Shown: positions 34,060 to 43,163, numbered from the stretch's first letter. The stretch is DNA of 64,000 nt from CAZZCU01 sp964652825 (GCA_964652825.1 CAZZCU010000008.1:24530-88529), one strand, 5' to 3'. Notes: generated by a model from the letters alone, not told the origin. Made by a program: numbers and translations.

Positions 34060-35011
34060 AACCGATTTTTCCTGGAGTCGTAAAAAAGCAGTGCACATTA
34101 CGCTGCTGGTTGCGGCGTTTCTTCTGACATTTTTATTCTTTCTATATCTGACATTTCCCTATGGGGTTTTGAAGGAAGCGATTTCCGTTGAGATCAGCAA
34201 AGCGGTTGGTATGAATATCCGGGTTGCTAAGCTTGGGCCCAATCTTCCGGCCGGTGTTGACTTTGATGGGGTTCAGATCGAGGCGACACCTGGGGGCAAA
34301 GCTTTCAAGATCGACCAGGTTTATGCTGGTATCAGCCTGTTTAAGTTGCTGTTCACACGTCTCGGTGTGGATATTGATTTGGCTGCCGGTGGTGGCACAT
34401 TGTCATTGGATGTTCGAGACTGGTTGTTCCGCATGTTGTCGGGTACTGGTTTGCCCAGGGGATTAACCATGCAGGCGACAAAATTCCCGCTTGATGACCT
34501 GGTCAGTTTTGCTTTGAGTGCCGCCGCGAACAGTCCAGATATGAATCAGTTGTTGGCGCCGATGCTGGCTAAATTGATTTTCCGCGGCAATCTTAACGGT
34601 GATATTGATATGAGCTTTGCCAAGGATACCTCTGAATCCGAGGGTGAGTTCAATATTCGTATTAACGACGGCCTGTTCATTATCGATGATCCATCACTCA
34701 ATATCGCTGACCAGCGTTTCGAGAAGGCGGTATTAAAGGGCAAATTGATCAAAGGTGAAATTAAGCTCGATGACAGCTCCGGCTTTAAGACGCAAGAGCT
34801 GGAAGTATCGGTGAAAGGCGGCATCAGTCTGCGTGAATCGCTACCTAAGTCGTTGTTAGGAATTAGAATTGCCTTGAAACTTGATAAAGGCCTCAAAGAT
34901 CAGTTTGGCTTTTTGCTAAATACTGCTGGTGGGCAAGACGCTACCGTGGCTTGGAGTGTTTCTGGAAATCTGGCTGCTCCAAGCTATGCGACAGTGCCTT
35001 ACGGTGATTGA
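34034..35011 (+). CDS. gspN: T2SS GspN (AsmA-like type)
   Basis: 325 residues from GTG, overlapping gspM by 26 bases. One N-terminal membrane helix (ITLLVAAFLLTFLFFLYLTF) then a periplasmic beta-rich domain with LTFPYGVLKEAISVEISKAV and LGPNLPAGVDFDGVQIEATP, and the later part GNLNGDIDMSFAKD and IALKLDKGLKDQFGFLLNTA. This is the pattern of the GspN form found in deltaproteobacterial and spirochaete T2SS operons, distantly related to AsmA-type proteins. The role in secretion is poorly defined. Last gene of the operon; a promoter for the next unit starts 11 bases after its stop. Confidence 0.82.
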   Translation: MVTLSEIFKTDFSWSRKKAVHITLLVAAFLLTFLFFLYLTFPYGVLKEAISVEISKAVGMNIRVAKLGPNLPAGVDFDGVQIEATPGGKAFKIDQVYAGISLFKLLFTRLGVDIDLAAGGGTLSLDVRDWLFRMLSGTGLPRGLTMQATKFPLDDLVSFALSAAANSPDMNQLLAPMLAKLIFRGNLNGDIDMSFAKDTSESEGEFNIRINDGLFIIDDPSLNIADQRFEKAVLKGKLIKGEIKLDDSSGFKTQELEVSVKGGISLRESLPKSLLGIRIALKLDKGLKDQFGFLLNTAGGQDATVAWSVSGNLAAPSYATVPYGD

Positions 35012-35021
35012 CTTCGTAAGT

Positions 35022-35050
35022 TTGACGGTGTGGTGAGCCTCCGTTACAAT
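35022..35050 (+). promoter_or_regulatory. Sigma-70-like promoter for the glycosyltransferase unit
   Basis: TTGACG (35022-35027), exactly 17 bases, TACAAT (35045-35050): five of six matches in each hexamer. Expected start of transcription near 35057, about 40 bases before the first gene. Confidence 0.75.
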
Positions 35051-35095
35051 TTTAGTAGAGACTTCCTTTAATCCCTTTATTCGTGGCTTTTTAAG

Positions 35096-35470
35096 ATGCG
35101 TGATTTCGAGGCGCAGCTGTCCGCCATCCTTCGCGTGTATCTCGAACGCGGAGTGTTGGCATTGGACGCCGTTGTAGCGGAAAATGACGACCAGCTTATC
35201 CATTGGATGCGGTTACGCAAGGTTGCGTTCCATAATCTGCTGGCGTTGGATCATATCGCTGCGAGCGACGGGTTTAAGTGGGATAATAGCTCGGTGATGG
35301 CTGAGCTGTTACAAAGAGTCGAGCGTTTTAATCATTACCTGACGGAACGGATTCAGCAGCGTTTAGACGCCGCGCGTGATGATTTAACCAAGCTCAATGG
35401 TCTTCGCAAAAATTTAGGTAAATTTCGCTCGGGACAGCGACTCTCGGAAGTATTCAGCAAGTCGATCTAG
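35096..35470 (+). CDS. Short helical protein, FliT/FlgN-like in character
   Basis: 124 residues, no signal or membrane segment, predicted all-helical with heptad-like spacing (AQLSAILRVYLERGVLALDA, VMAELLQRVERFNHYLTERI). The C-terminal end LNGLRKNLGKFRSGQRLSEV is basic. Length, helicity and the basic C-terminal tail are similar to flagellar export chaperones (FliT/FlgN), but no signature proves it. It is the first gene after the predicted promoter, 36 bases ahead of a glycosyltransferase gene, a neighbourhood often seen in flagellin glycosylation regions. Treated here as an unknown cytoplasmic protein. Confidence 0.65.
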   Translation: MRDFEAQLSAILRVYLERGVLALDAVVAENDDQLIHWMRLRKVAFHNLLALDHIAASDGFKWDNSSVMAELLQRVERFNHYLTERIQQRLDAARDDLTKLNGLRKNLGKFRSGQRLSEVFSKSI

Positions 35471-35506
35471 TTTGTACTCATATCTCATGAGTGCTGGGAG
35501 CACAGT

Positions 35507-37345
35507 ATGACAAAAAAGAAACTGGCAATAGTCTATGGCAACCTGCCGACCGTTGACGAAGTCGATCAGTTTCAGTTGCTGGCGGATCAGTATGATGTTT
35601 CGGTACTGACCTCGGCATCGGTATGTACTTACATTGCCCAAAACAGCCGCTTTAATAATCTGCGCTGTATTGCACTGGCGGATCATGACGAAAATCCCAT
35701 GTATCTACCAGGTTTGGAAAAGGCACTGGGCGGATACGACTTGGTTATCGTCAAGGAACGCCTTGGTCTGTACGCCTATCAGGCGGTGAAAGCAAAATGG
35801 CGTCATAAATTCCGACTGGCAGTCTGGGTCGATAACCTGGCACCCAATCCCGGTGAAGACATTAATCAGATGCGTACCGTTCGCCGCGAAATTACCGCTG
35901 CCGCCGATATCTTTTTGGTGCAGACGGAAGCTGCTCGCGAAACTTTGCGGGTGGAAGGCATTGCTGACAGCCGTATTTGTCTGTTCACGCCGTGGGTGCA
36001 GCCATATGCAAAGCGCACCAAGAAAACCCGGGCCAAAGCTCTGGAGCACCTTGGGTTTGCCGAGGGTGATTTCGTCATTGCTCATACAGGCCAGATTGAG
36101 TGGGAAGAAGCGATCGGTGATTTGGCACACGCTGTGAAAATCGCACAGACGATCGATCCGCGCGCGGCGCAACGTCTGCGTATTGTTTTCTGTGGGATCG
36201 GTTCCTATGTCACCCAGGTGCGTGATACTTTTGTTGCGCATAAGCTAGATGATCGCGTCGCCTATCTGACACCGAGCCGCGATGCTACCAGTGTGTTGTT
36301 GCACGCTGCTGATGCGGTATTTGTCTCGGGTTTTCCGGGGCGGGATCGCGTGGAAGGCGAGCCGTACCGGTTGTTGACGGCGATGGCGAATGAGGTTCCT
36401 GTCATTGCCAATCGCACGCCGATTGTTGAAGATTTTTGTGGTAAACACCGCTTTGATTTTTGCGGTGGCAGTATTCATAGTTTGGCGCAAGCTCTATGCA
36501 AAGCTGTTGAGGCGGTTGGTCTGCGCAATGATATCGCCAAAAAGAATGTTCAGGCTTATCGAGCGCGCGTGACTAACGATAAAGTTGTTACCGAGATGAA
36601 GCGCATGCTGGAGTTGCTCGGTGATTCACAGGCGACTGATCAGGCTATCGACCAACAGGTACGCGATATTGAAACCAAGGTCAGTACCAAGCAATACTTG
36701 GCGGCCATCGACGCAATCGAACAAGTTTTCAAGATCAAGGATTGTCCGATTCACCATCGCTCCAACTTGTATCGTCTGGTTGGTGATTGCTTTGCCAAAC
36801 TCGGAGATAATGACGCAGCTAAAGATGCTTATCTGAAGGCGATCGAGTTGGATCAATACTCGGTGAAAGCTTATATCGGCTTAGGAACGATTAGTCTGGT
36901 GAAAGGTAGCAATGATGTTGCGATGCTGCACTTTCAGAAGGCGGTTTCGCTGGCTCCGGATGACGAAATGGCAAGTTTGGGACTTGGTTTGTCTTTCCAA
37001 GGCATGCGCGAGTTGAACGAAGCGACGAAGTGGGTGGTCAAGGCTTTGGAAATCGATCCGGAAAATACGCCAGGGTTATTCACTCTGGTGCGACTAGCAT
37101 ATGAGCGGAATACATTTGGCGAGGCGGAAGTGGGGTTGCGTCGTTACTTGACAAAGCGTCCGCACGATCTGAACATGACATACGCGCTTGCCGGGCTTTT
37201 GTTTAAAATGGAGCGTTTCGCGGATGTGATCGCGACGACGCAATTGATCCTGGCGGCGGAGCCGCAGGATGCGCGCGCTCATGCTTTGCAGACGCAGGCG
37301 CAAACTGCTCTGAGCGGCATGGGATCGGCTGCTGGTTCCAAATAG
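35507..37345 (+). CDS. GT-B glycosyltransferase with C-terminal TPR repeats
   Basis: 612 residues, cytoplasmic. N-terminal two thirds are a glycosyltransferase of the GT4-like GT-B fold: Rossmann-type start KLAIVYGNLPTVDEVDQFQL, then FVIAHTGQIEWEEAI at the inter-domain strand, and the donor-site section with FPGRDRVEGEPYRLLTAMAN and EVPVIANRTPIVEDF, where the conserved Glu-x7-Glu is close to EGEPYRLLTAMANE. From about 390 on there are TPR units (NLYRLVGDCFAKLGDNDAAK, AYIGLGTISLVKGSNDVAML, ASLGLGLSFQGMRELNEATK). Such a fusion often glycosylates proteins. Acceptor and sugar are unknown. GGGAG is near the ATG. Confidence 0.82.
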   Translation: MTKKKLAIVYGNLPTVDEVDQFQLLADQYDVSVLTSASVCTYIAQNSRFNNLRCIALADHDENPMYLPGLEKALGGYDLVIVKERLGLYAYQAVKAKWRHKFRLAVWVDNLAPNPGEDINQMRTVRREITAAADIFLVQTEAARETLRVEGIADSRICLFTPWVQPYAKRTKKTRAKALEHLGFAEGDFVIAHTGQIEWEEAIGDLAHAVKIAQTIDPRAAQRLRIVFCGIGSYVTQVRDTFVAHKLDDRVAYLTPSRDATSVLLHAADAVFVSGFPGRDRVEGEPYRLLTAMANEVPVIANRTPIVEDFCGKHRFDFCGGSIHSLAQALCKAVEAVGLRNDIAKKNVQAYRARVTNDKVVTEMKRMLELLGDSQATDQAIDQQVRDIETKVSTKQYLAAIDAIEQVFKIKDCPIHHRSNLYRLVGDCFAKLGDNDAAKDAYLKAIELDQYSVKAYIGLGTISLVKGSNDVAMLHFQKAVSLAPDDEMASLGLGLSFQGMRELNEATKWVVKALEIDPENTPGLFTLVRLAYERNTFGEAEVGLRRYLTKRPHDLNMTYALAGLLFKMERFADVIATTQLILAAEPQDARAHALQTQAQTALSGMGSAAGSK

Positions 37346-37373
37346 GATGTTTGGGTGATCGAAGGATCCTTTC

Positions 37374-38012
37374 ATGTTGAAACGCATACTTATTAATCGC
37401 CGCTCGGTACCCGTCCCGGTGCCGATTAAGAATCTTCAGCAGGCACTGCATTGGGTGCAGCAGACTTTAGTGCTTGGTGATCAGGTCATTACCAAAATCA
37501 TGCTTGATGGCAGAGAGATCGACGAGACAGCCGATGATATCCGTTTTGATAGTAGTTCTCGGCTCGAGCTTTTTATTGAATCCCCAATTGATCTGTCCGT
37601 ACAAACTCTCGAAACCGCGCGTAATCTGGCGTCGGTATTATGTCGGAGCCTGAAACCTCTCGCAGTGGCTTGTTGGGAGGCTTCGCCGAAGGCGCCGCCC
37701 CAGGAGTGCGAAAGCGTCTTGGTCGATCTGCGTCTGGTCGTTGATCTCCTCGATCATTTTCAGGCTCTGATCAGTCCCAAAGATTGTCAGAGCTTGGAAC
37801 TAGCCAGTCTTGGGCAGGCCATAGTCCAGAGTTTGACTGGTTTGCAGATGGCTCGCTCGCAATCGGATTGGCGCGGCTTTGCACGCGTACTGCTTAATCG
37901 CCTGGAGCCTGAACTCGATAAATTCTGCTCAGAATCCGCCAGTATTCAGGCTGACTTGCTAAGCTATAAAAGCTCCCGTCGCGCCGATCTCGGCGAGAAT
38001 AAAATTCGATAA
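37374..38012 (+). CDS. Unknown cytoplasmic protein after the glycosyltransferase
   Basis: 212 residues, ATG 28 bases after the glycosyltransferase stop. The first 75 residues look like a small beta domain (VITKIMLDGREIDETADDIR, SRLELFIESPIDLSVQTL) in which a phrase of the kind 'LDG-x-E-I' recurs, followed by a long helical part (LVDLRLVVDLLDHFQALISP, LGQAIVQSLTGLQMARSQSD). No signal, no catalytic motif that I recognise. It belongs by position to the unit with the helical protein and the glycosyltransferase and could be a partner of one of them. No terminator with poly-T is evident after it. Confidence 0.65.
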   Translation: MLKRILINRRSVPVPVPIKNLQQALHWVQQTLVLGDQVITKIMLDGREIDETADDIRFDSSSRLELFIESPIDLSVQTLETARNLASVLCRSLKPLAVACWEASPKAPPQECESVLVDLRLVVDLLDHFQALISPKDCQSLELASLGQAIVQSLTGLQMARSQSDWRGFARVLLNRLEPELDKFCSESASIQADLLSYKSSRRADLGENKIR

Positions 38013-38049
38013 AATCTGCGTTTTTCCCGCCGCGCTGATGTGCCGTCTG

Positions 38050-38058
38050 TGTTATGAT
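38050..38058 (+). promoter_or_regulatory. Extended -10 element before the lytic transglycosylase
   Basis: TGTTATGAT, i.e. TG-n followed by TATGAT (38053-38058), 43 bases before the ATG at 38102. No -35 match at standard spacing, as is allowed for extended -10 promoters. Confidence 0.45.
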
Positions 38059-38101
38059 GTGGCATATCTAATCTGATCTATGGCAGCGGTGGTTGCGTGA
38101 A

Positions 38102-40465
38102 ATGGTGATACATAAATCAGCATTGGCAATGCTTTGGGTGACGGTGTATCTAGGCATCACTTCGGCCTCGTTACCAGAAGGTTACGCGTTTAAAACGGCG
38201 TCAAGCTCGGCAAATCGCGTCGACCCCGCTCTGACGGTTTGGTTTAAGGACCATGCCAATATCATTATCAGCGTTGACGAGCCACGATCCATCTATGACA
38301 AAAAATTGGCCAAACACGATGATTTGACGCGCGCTTTTATGCGGCTTCGCTATGCGAACGCTCGCATTAAAGACGATAAGGAGAGCTACGATCAAGCCGT
38401 GGCGGTCATGACCAAGGCGCTCGCCGGTGGACCCGAAATTTCGCAGGCGCATCCACTGATGTCTTATCTGGTTGCCGAAGTCGGTAAGAGCCAGTTGGCC
38501 ACGCCGGATGTTCGCAACCAGGCCAATCAATTGCTCGATAATTTTCCCGGCCGCAGTTGTCCACAACGTGATCGTATTCTGAAAACTCTCGAAGAAGACG
38601 CAACCAAGAATCTGGACACGGATGATCTTAAACTGTTGCTTGGTAAAATCGCATCATACCGTTCGGCGCGTTTTCGTGAACGAGCACTCGATACGTTTGT
38701 TTATACTTTGCCTTTGGATAAACAGCAGGTCGTCAAAGAGCAACTGTTCCCGATGGTTCAGGAATTCGCCAGGTTGGTGGATGACAATGCCTGGTTAAAA
38801 CCATCGGCCAGCTCTGATAAAGAGCAATTTAAACTGGCGTTTCGCGAAATCGCTCAGGCCGCGCGCACCGGTAAATGTAATACGGCGAGACAAGATATCA
38901 TTGATCTCGTGGCCAAAGTCGATGGTGGTCGTTTTGAACAGGTTAGATCGACGGCGAATATCGTCGCCAATTGTTTCAAGCGCAAGGGTGATAATGCTCG
39001 CGCTCAGTTCTGGAGGGATTTGGAAAAACCCCTGGAAGAAAAATTCAATTTTTTGGGACGCGAGCTGGCTAAACGCAGTCAGGGCGCGATTCTTTGGGGA
39101 GGCGATCAGTTTGACGGTGCTAAACGCATCTTTCGCGATTTGATTAAAGAGGCGCAGTTTCATCGTCAACGCGACGTCGAAGCGAACGCATTATTTACTT
39201 TGGCGCGCATTGAGGAAAACGAAGGCCGCAATGAAGATGCCATCCGTTCTTATGATAATTATGTCGCCAATTTTCCGGATCATGAGCGTTATGAAGACGC
39301 CGTCATGTCATTGCTGCTGTTGAACTTTGTCTCCAGTCGCTATGAACAGGCGCTTAAGAACGTTGATGATTATTTGCTGGCGCAAAGTGTACTGACGCTG
39401 GATGAGAAGTCGATTTCGGCGAATTCATTTATGTTGTTTTGGGGTGGTCGTTTGCATCTGGCGCTTGGCAACAAAGCCATGGCTATCGATATGTGGCGCC
39501 GATTGGCGGCTGACTATTATTCCACGTTCTATGGTGCGATGGGACATTATTTGATGGAGCGTGTCGCCGGCAAAGCCTATGAACTGCAGCCGTCCCGGTC
39601 ACCTGCTTTCAACGCTGATCAGATATTCGCATCATTTAGTGTCGAAGAACGACCGACACTTGCGCGCATTCAGATGCTGTTGAAACTGGGTATGAAGAAC
39701 GAAGTCGCCTGTGAATTGGTTGAACTCGATGCCAGCGGACCGAACTTTGATCGGCAATTGGCAAAAGCCATGATGCAGTATTCCGGCGGGCAGTGGCTCG
39801 ATGCGATTAAAACTTTTGATGCTTTGCCGCGCAGCTATCGGCATGCATTGCCAGTAGGGTTTGAGCGGTTGCTGTATCCAATCGCCTATCAGCCTTCCGT
39901 GACAGCCTATGCTAATCGACTTGGTGTTGATCCGGATTTTGTGTTTGCGATTATTCGTCAGGAAAGCGTGTTTAATCCCGAGGCGCGTTCCAGCGTCGGC
40001 GCGAGTGGTTTGATGCAGTTAATGCCACGCACCGCTGCGTATGAAGCCAAACGCCTGAGTCAAAACTATTTGTCAGCGGATAAGCGCCGCCAAATTCAGG
40101 CGGTGGCGTCTTCGGCTTCATCGTTGTTCAATGCTGATACGAATGTGGCGCTTGGCGTCCATCACGTACATCGTTTAATGAGCAAGTATAAACATCCGGT
40201 CTTGGTTCTGACCTCATACAATGCCAACCCCACGGCAACCGAACGTTGGATGAATAAATTACCAACCGATGACTTCCTGGTCTTTATTGAACGTATTCCC
40301 TACAACGAGACCCGGGTGTATGCGAAGCTGGTGCTGCGAAATTATTTTTATTATAAACGTTGGTATCAGGGTTCAAAGAAAAGCATGCCGCATCTGGATG
40401 CCGTGGCTAAGAAAGTATTAGTCGCGGCGAAGATCCCCAATAATCCCACACGCAAGCCACAATAG
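38102..40465 (+). CDS. slt: Slt70-like soluble lytic transglycosylase
   Basis: Periplasmic enzyme cutting the MurNAc-GlcNAc bond of peptidoglycan to give 1,6-anhydro ends. About 787 residues; TTG at 38093 is another start. A signal segment (ALAMLWVTVYLGITSAS) leads to a long alpha-superhelical region of TPR-like hairpins (for example FTLARIEENEGRNEDAIRSY), a linker, and the C-terminal lysozyme-like domain: DPDFVFAIIRQESVFNPEA with the catalytic Glu, then GASGLMQLMPRTA, NVALGVHHVHRLM, VLTSYNANPTATERW and IERIPYNETRVYAKLVLRNY. The domain order is that of Slt70; it is longer than the about 620 residues of the E. coli enzyme. It is likely a single-gene unit. Confidence 0.94.
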   Translation: MVIHKSALAMLWVTVYLGITSASLPEGYAFKTASSSANRVDPALTVWFKDHANIIISVDEPRSIYDKKLAKHDDLTRAFMRLRYANARIKDDKESYDQAVAVMTKALAGGPEISQAHPLMSYLVAEVGKSQLATPDVRNQANQLLDNFPGRSCPQRDRILKTLEEDATKNLDTDDLKLLLGKIASYRSARFRERALDTFVYTLPLDKQQVVKEQLFPMVQEFARLVDDNAWLKPSASSDKEQFKLAFREIAQAARTGKCNTARQDIIDLVAKVDGGRFEQVRSTANIVANCFKRKGDNARAQFWRDLEKPLEEKFNFLGRELAKRSQGAILWGGDQFDGAKRIFRDLIKEAQFHRQRDVEANALFTLARIEENEGRNEDAIRSYDNYVANFPDHERYEDAVMSLLLLNFVSSRYEQALKNVDDYLLAQSVLTLDEKSISANSFMLFWGGRLHLALGNKAMAIDMWRRLAADYYSTFYGAMGHYLMERVAGKAYELQPSRSPAFNADQIFASFSVEERPTLARIQMLLKLGMKNEVACELVELDASGPNFDRQLAKAMMQYSGGQWLDAIKTFDALPRSYRHALPVGFERLLYPIAYQPSVTAYANRLGVDPDFVFAIIRQESVFNPEARSSVGASGLMQLMPRTAAYEAKRLSQNYLSADKRRQIQAVASSASSLFNADTNVALGVHHVHRLMSKYKHPVLVLTSYNANPTATERWMNKLPTDDFLVFIERIPYNETRVYAKLVLRNYFYYKRWYQGSKKSMPHLDAVAKKVLVAAKIPNNPTRKPQ

Positions 40466-40558
40466 AGCTGAAAAATTCTCGCCTTGGTCGCTGTTCTTGA
40501 CTTTGACAGAGTCTGAATTGAGGTCGGTCGTTTCGCGTTTTCCTTTTTCATAACCATC

Positions 40559-40564
40559 TATAAT
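40559..40564 (+). promoter_or_regulatory. Candidate -10 element for the lipoprotein pair
   Basis: Perfect TATAAT 80 bases before the ATG at 40644 in a 178-base gap. A TTGACA (40503-40508) is too far away to pair with it, and no good -35 is at 16-18 bases. Confidence 0.4.
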
Positions 40565-40643
40565 ATCAGGATTTTTTCTGGGGCATAGAGTTTGCACCAT
40601 TCCTTCTGGTCCGCGTCTTTACTCCATCCGAGGTTCATAAGAT

Positions 40644-42149
40644 ATGAAGAAGAATGTTTGCGTGCGCGCTTATGCTCAAAAGGTGTCATGGACGATGGCT
40701 TTAGCATCAGCCATGTTTTTTACCGCCTGCACCAGCAGCAACTTTGGTGGCAGCACTGGTACCAAGCCGGTTGATAAGCCAGCGCCCGCGACTAAACCTG
40801 ATCCCGTAGTAACAACAACTCCATCGCCATCAACCGCTGACAGTACGCCGGTTCAGGTTCCGGTACAGCAGACGCCGGTTATCGTTCAACAACCAATAAC
40901 GCCCACGCCGCAACCAATCGTGGTGCCAATCTCGCCGCCAGTAGTTACACCCGTCGCTCAGCAGCAACAGCCGCCGGTGACTCAGGTAACACCGCAGATT
41001 GCGACGCCGGTTAGTTCGGGTGCTGCTGTACGGGTGCCGATCATCGGCATTATCAACATGGATTCCAAGTATCAAATTACCAATGAAGGTTATCGTGTAT
41101 CGGTCGAGGACGAAGCCGGCAAGGTGCTTGCCGCAGGTCCGCTCAATATTCAAGCGGTTATGGACGGTGAGGCGTTTGATGCGCCAGGCTCCGCTTACGG
41201 CAAGCCGTATTTGTTAACAGTGAAGCCGCAGTATCTTGCGGCGGAAATCAGTAGCGGTCAATTGCAAGGTGCACGCAAGGCGAAAGTATCCATTTGCATG
41301 CCGGAGAATTTAAACCAGGCGTGGAATGAGTCAATTCAATGTCGCGATCTCAATAAATATGTAGGTCACTCCAACGGCAGCAATACTTTTGTGCGGTTGA
41401 GTTCTGACATTAATATCCAGAATGATCAGGTTGGTATTACTGCGATACACAATGCTCGCAGCAAAGGTGACTGCGGCACCAGCAAGATTCCTTGTGCTTC
41501 CGTTATGCATCCTATCTTTGGTTTTGCGGCGGAGTCGGGGGCGTTTCGTAACGATAATGCTTCGCCATTGGTACTGGATCTGAATAAGAACGGCAAAATC
41601 GATTTATTGAGTGCTTGGCGCAAAGGTGGGCCAGTGCAATTTGATCTTGCCGGTGATGGCGAAAAAATTCGCATGGGCTGGGTTGCCGCCGGTGATGGCT
41701 TGCTGGCATATGACATCAATAAAAACGGCGTGATCGACAGCGGCCGCGAATTATTCGGTGAGAGCACCGAGCGTGTTCAACGTGACGAGGTAAACGGCAA
41801 GTTTACTAACGGCTTCCTCGCCTTGGCGCAGTTTGATCGCAATCACGATGGTGTGATCGATGTTCACGATCCCATTTTCAACGATCTGGTGATTTGGCAG
41901 GATCGCAATGCCGATGGCATTAGTCAGTCCGGTGAATTGATGAGCCTGGCAAAAGCCGGAGTGGTATCGCTCAATCTGCGTTACCAGACCGTGAGTCGTG
42001 CCGACCAGCCGAATGTCGTGGCCGGCAATGACATCAAGCTGATGAGTTCTTATACCGCGACCGATGGAAAAGCTTACAAGCTGGCGGATGTCTGGTTTGA
42101 AATGCGCTTATATAAAACTATTTCTCAAATTATTGGCCTTAATAAGTAA
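40644..42149 (+). CDS. Lipoprotein with RTX/EF-hand-like calcium loops
   Basis: 501 residues. Lipobox FTAC with lipidated Cys29, then about 100 residues of Pro/Gln/Thr/Val-rich linker that would carry the domain away from the membrane. From 300 on there is a run of Asp/Asn loops: DLNKNGKIDLLS (312), DINKNGVIDSGRE (357), FDRNHDGVIDVHD (397) and DRNADGISQSGEL (420), separated by VWQD-type and ELFGES segments. This arrangement is familiar from the C-terminal parts of RTX/haemolysin-type proteins, where it binds calcium. The middle domain (Cys-containing, 130-300) is unknown. It is followed 12 bases later by another lipoprotein gene. Confidence 0.8.
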   Translation: MKKNVCVRAYAQKVSWTMALASAMFFTACTSSNFGGSTGTKPVDKPAPATKPDPVVTTTPSPSTADSTPVQVPVQQTPVIVQQPITPTPQPIVVPISPPVVTPVAQQQQPPVTQVTPQIATPVSSGAAVRVPIIGIINMDSKYQITNEGYRVSVEDEAGKVLAAGPLNIQAVMDGEAFDAPGSAYGKPYLLTVKPQYLAAEISSGQLQGARKAKVSICMPENLNQAWNESIQCRDLNKYVGHSNGSNTFVRLSSDINIQNDQVGITAIHNARSKGDCGTSKIPCASVMHPIFGFAAESGAFRNDNASPLVLDLNKNGKIDLLSAWRKGGPVQFDLAGDGEKIRMGWVAAGDGLLAYDINKNGVIDSGRELFGESTERVQRDEVNGKFTNGFLALAQFDRNHDGVIDVHDPIFNDLVIWQDRNADGISQSGELMSLAKAGVVSLNLRYQTVSRADQPNVVAGNDIKLMSSYTATDGKAYKLADVWFEMRLYKTISQIIGLNK

Positions 42150-42161
42150 TAGGGGCAGCTA

Positions 42162-42935
42162 ATGAAACGTGTCAATTTGCAAGCAAGTGTTAGTTTTGTT
42201 GGTCGCCTCGTTTTAGCAGCAACCATGGTTGCCTGCAGTCAGTCATCGCTGACCACGAATGATGGTGGCTCGACTTTGAATGCTTTTAATGTCAATGGTT
42301 CTGTAAAGCAGGTCAGTGTTGCCGAGTTGCAAAGCACTAAACTTGGTGCTGTCCTGGCGGCTCCGGAAAATTGCCGGGGTTTTGTTAATCAGGCAATGAC
42401 GGTCGGTTTATGGGCCGGTTATACCGATGACGAGAATAAGTGGGGCAAGGCGAGAGCCAAATGCTCGGTTAAAGATGGTGGCACTTATTGCCAGCAGGAT
42501 AATAGCTTCTTTGGCGAAAATACCTCCGGCGGACCGACGATGGGTATGGAAGTGCCGCGGGTATTTGAGTTGGGCAGCACGGTGCAATATCTTTGTATGA
42601 GCGCGGGCCGGGCTGTGGGTCTGGTTGGCGGCGCCACGCGTAGCCGCTCTTTATCCAACGACCAGGTTACGGTCGAGCACGTTGCTAATTTGACCGCGAG
42701 TAGCAATGGTCAGGAACGTTCGCTGAGTGACGTGTATGTGATTTCGATTACCAGCACGAACAGCAAAACCAATCATCGCCTGGAGAAGAAATTATATTTT
42801 ACCGGCGAGGGGATGCCGATTGGCGCGCGCAACTCGCAGGCACAAAGCTATAACGAAGATGTTCAGAAGCAAACCGCCGAGCTGCATTTCGTGTACCCGA
42901 ACACGCAAAGCGTTCTCGGTGAGCCGCGTTTATAA
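42162..42935 (+). CDS. Lipoprotein of unknown function
   Basis: 257 residues. Signal peptide with lipobox MVAC (Cys25). The mature part has Cys pairs (ENCRGF, AKCSVK, TYCQQD, LCMSAG) and mixed beta content (VTVEHVANLTASS, SDVYVISITSTNSK, RLEKKLYFTGEG). I do not recognise a family. AGGGG lies seven bases before the ATG. The gene follows the calcium-loop lipoprotein by 12 bases and precedes a terminator, so the two probably form one transcript and may act together at the cell surface or in the periplasm. Confidence 0.75.
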   Translation: MKRVNLQASVSFVGRLVLAATMVACSQSSLTTNDGGSTLNAFNVNGSVKQVSVAELQSTKLGAVLAAPENCRGFVNQAMTVGLWAGYTDDENKWGKARAKCSVKDGGTYCQQDNSFFGENTSGGPTMGMEVPRVFELGSTVQYLCMSAGRAVGLVGGATRSRSLSNDQVTVEHVANLTASSNGQERSLSDVYVISITSTNSKTNHRLEKKLYFTGEGMPIGARNSQAQSYNEDVQKQTAELHFVYPNTQSVLGEPRL

Positions 42936-43059
42936 GCGCTCGTGGACTTGCGGAGTCCGCATGCCAAATTGGCAGAGAATGGTGTTATTTTGGCACCAGT
43001 CGGGTAACAATTTGCGACCTGCAAGCTTCTGAATCCGGAGACAGAAAACTAAGTTAGAG

Positions 43060-43101
43060 ATCCTCATAATCCTTGTGTAGCAGGGGTTATGGGGATTTTT
43101 T
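43060..43101 (+). terminator. Rho-independent terminator after the two lipoprotein genes
   Basis: Ten-pair stem ATCCTCATAA / TTATGGGGAT (43060-43069 with 43087-43096, one G-T pair), loop partly pairable, followed by six T. It separates the lipoprotein unit from the opp operon. Confidence 0.75.
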
Positions 43102-43163
43102 ATGCGTTCTGTCCTGGTTGGTATGCGCCTTGCTTTATGCAGTTTTCGCATAAGGAGGATCGC

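Noticed and set aside
40503..40508. Perfect TTGACA before the calcium-loop lipoprotein gene
   Set aside because: No -10 at 15-19 bases; the TATAAT at 40559 is 50 bases away.
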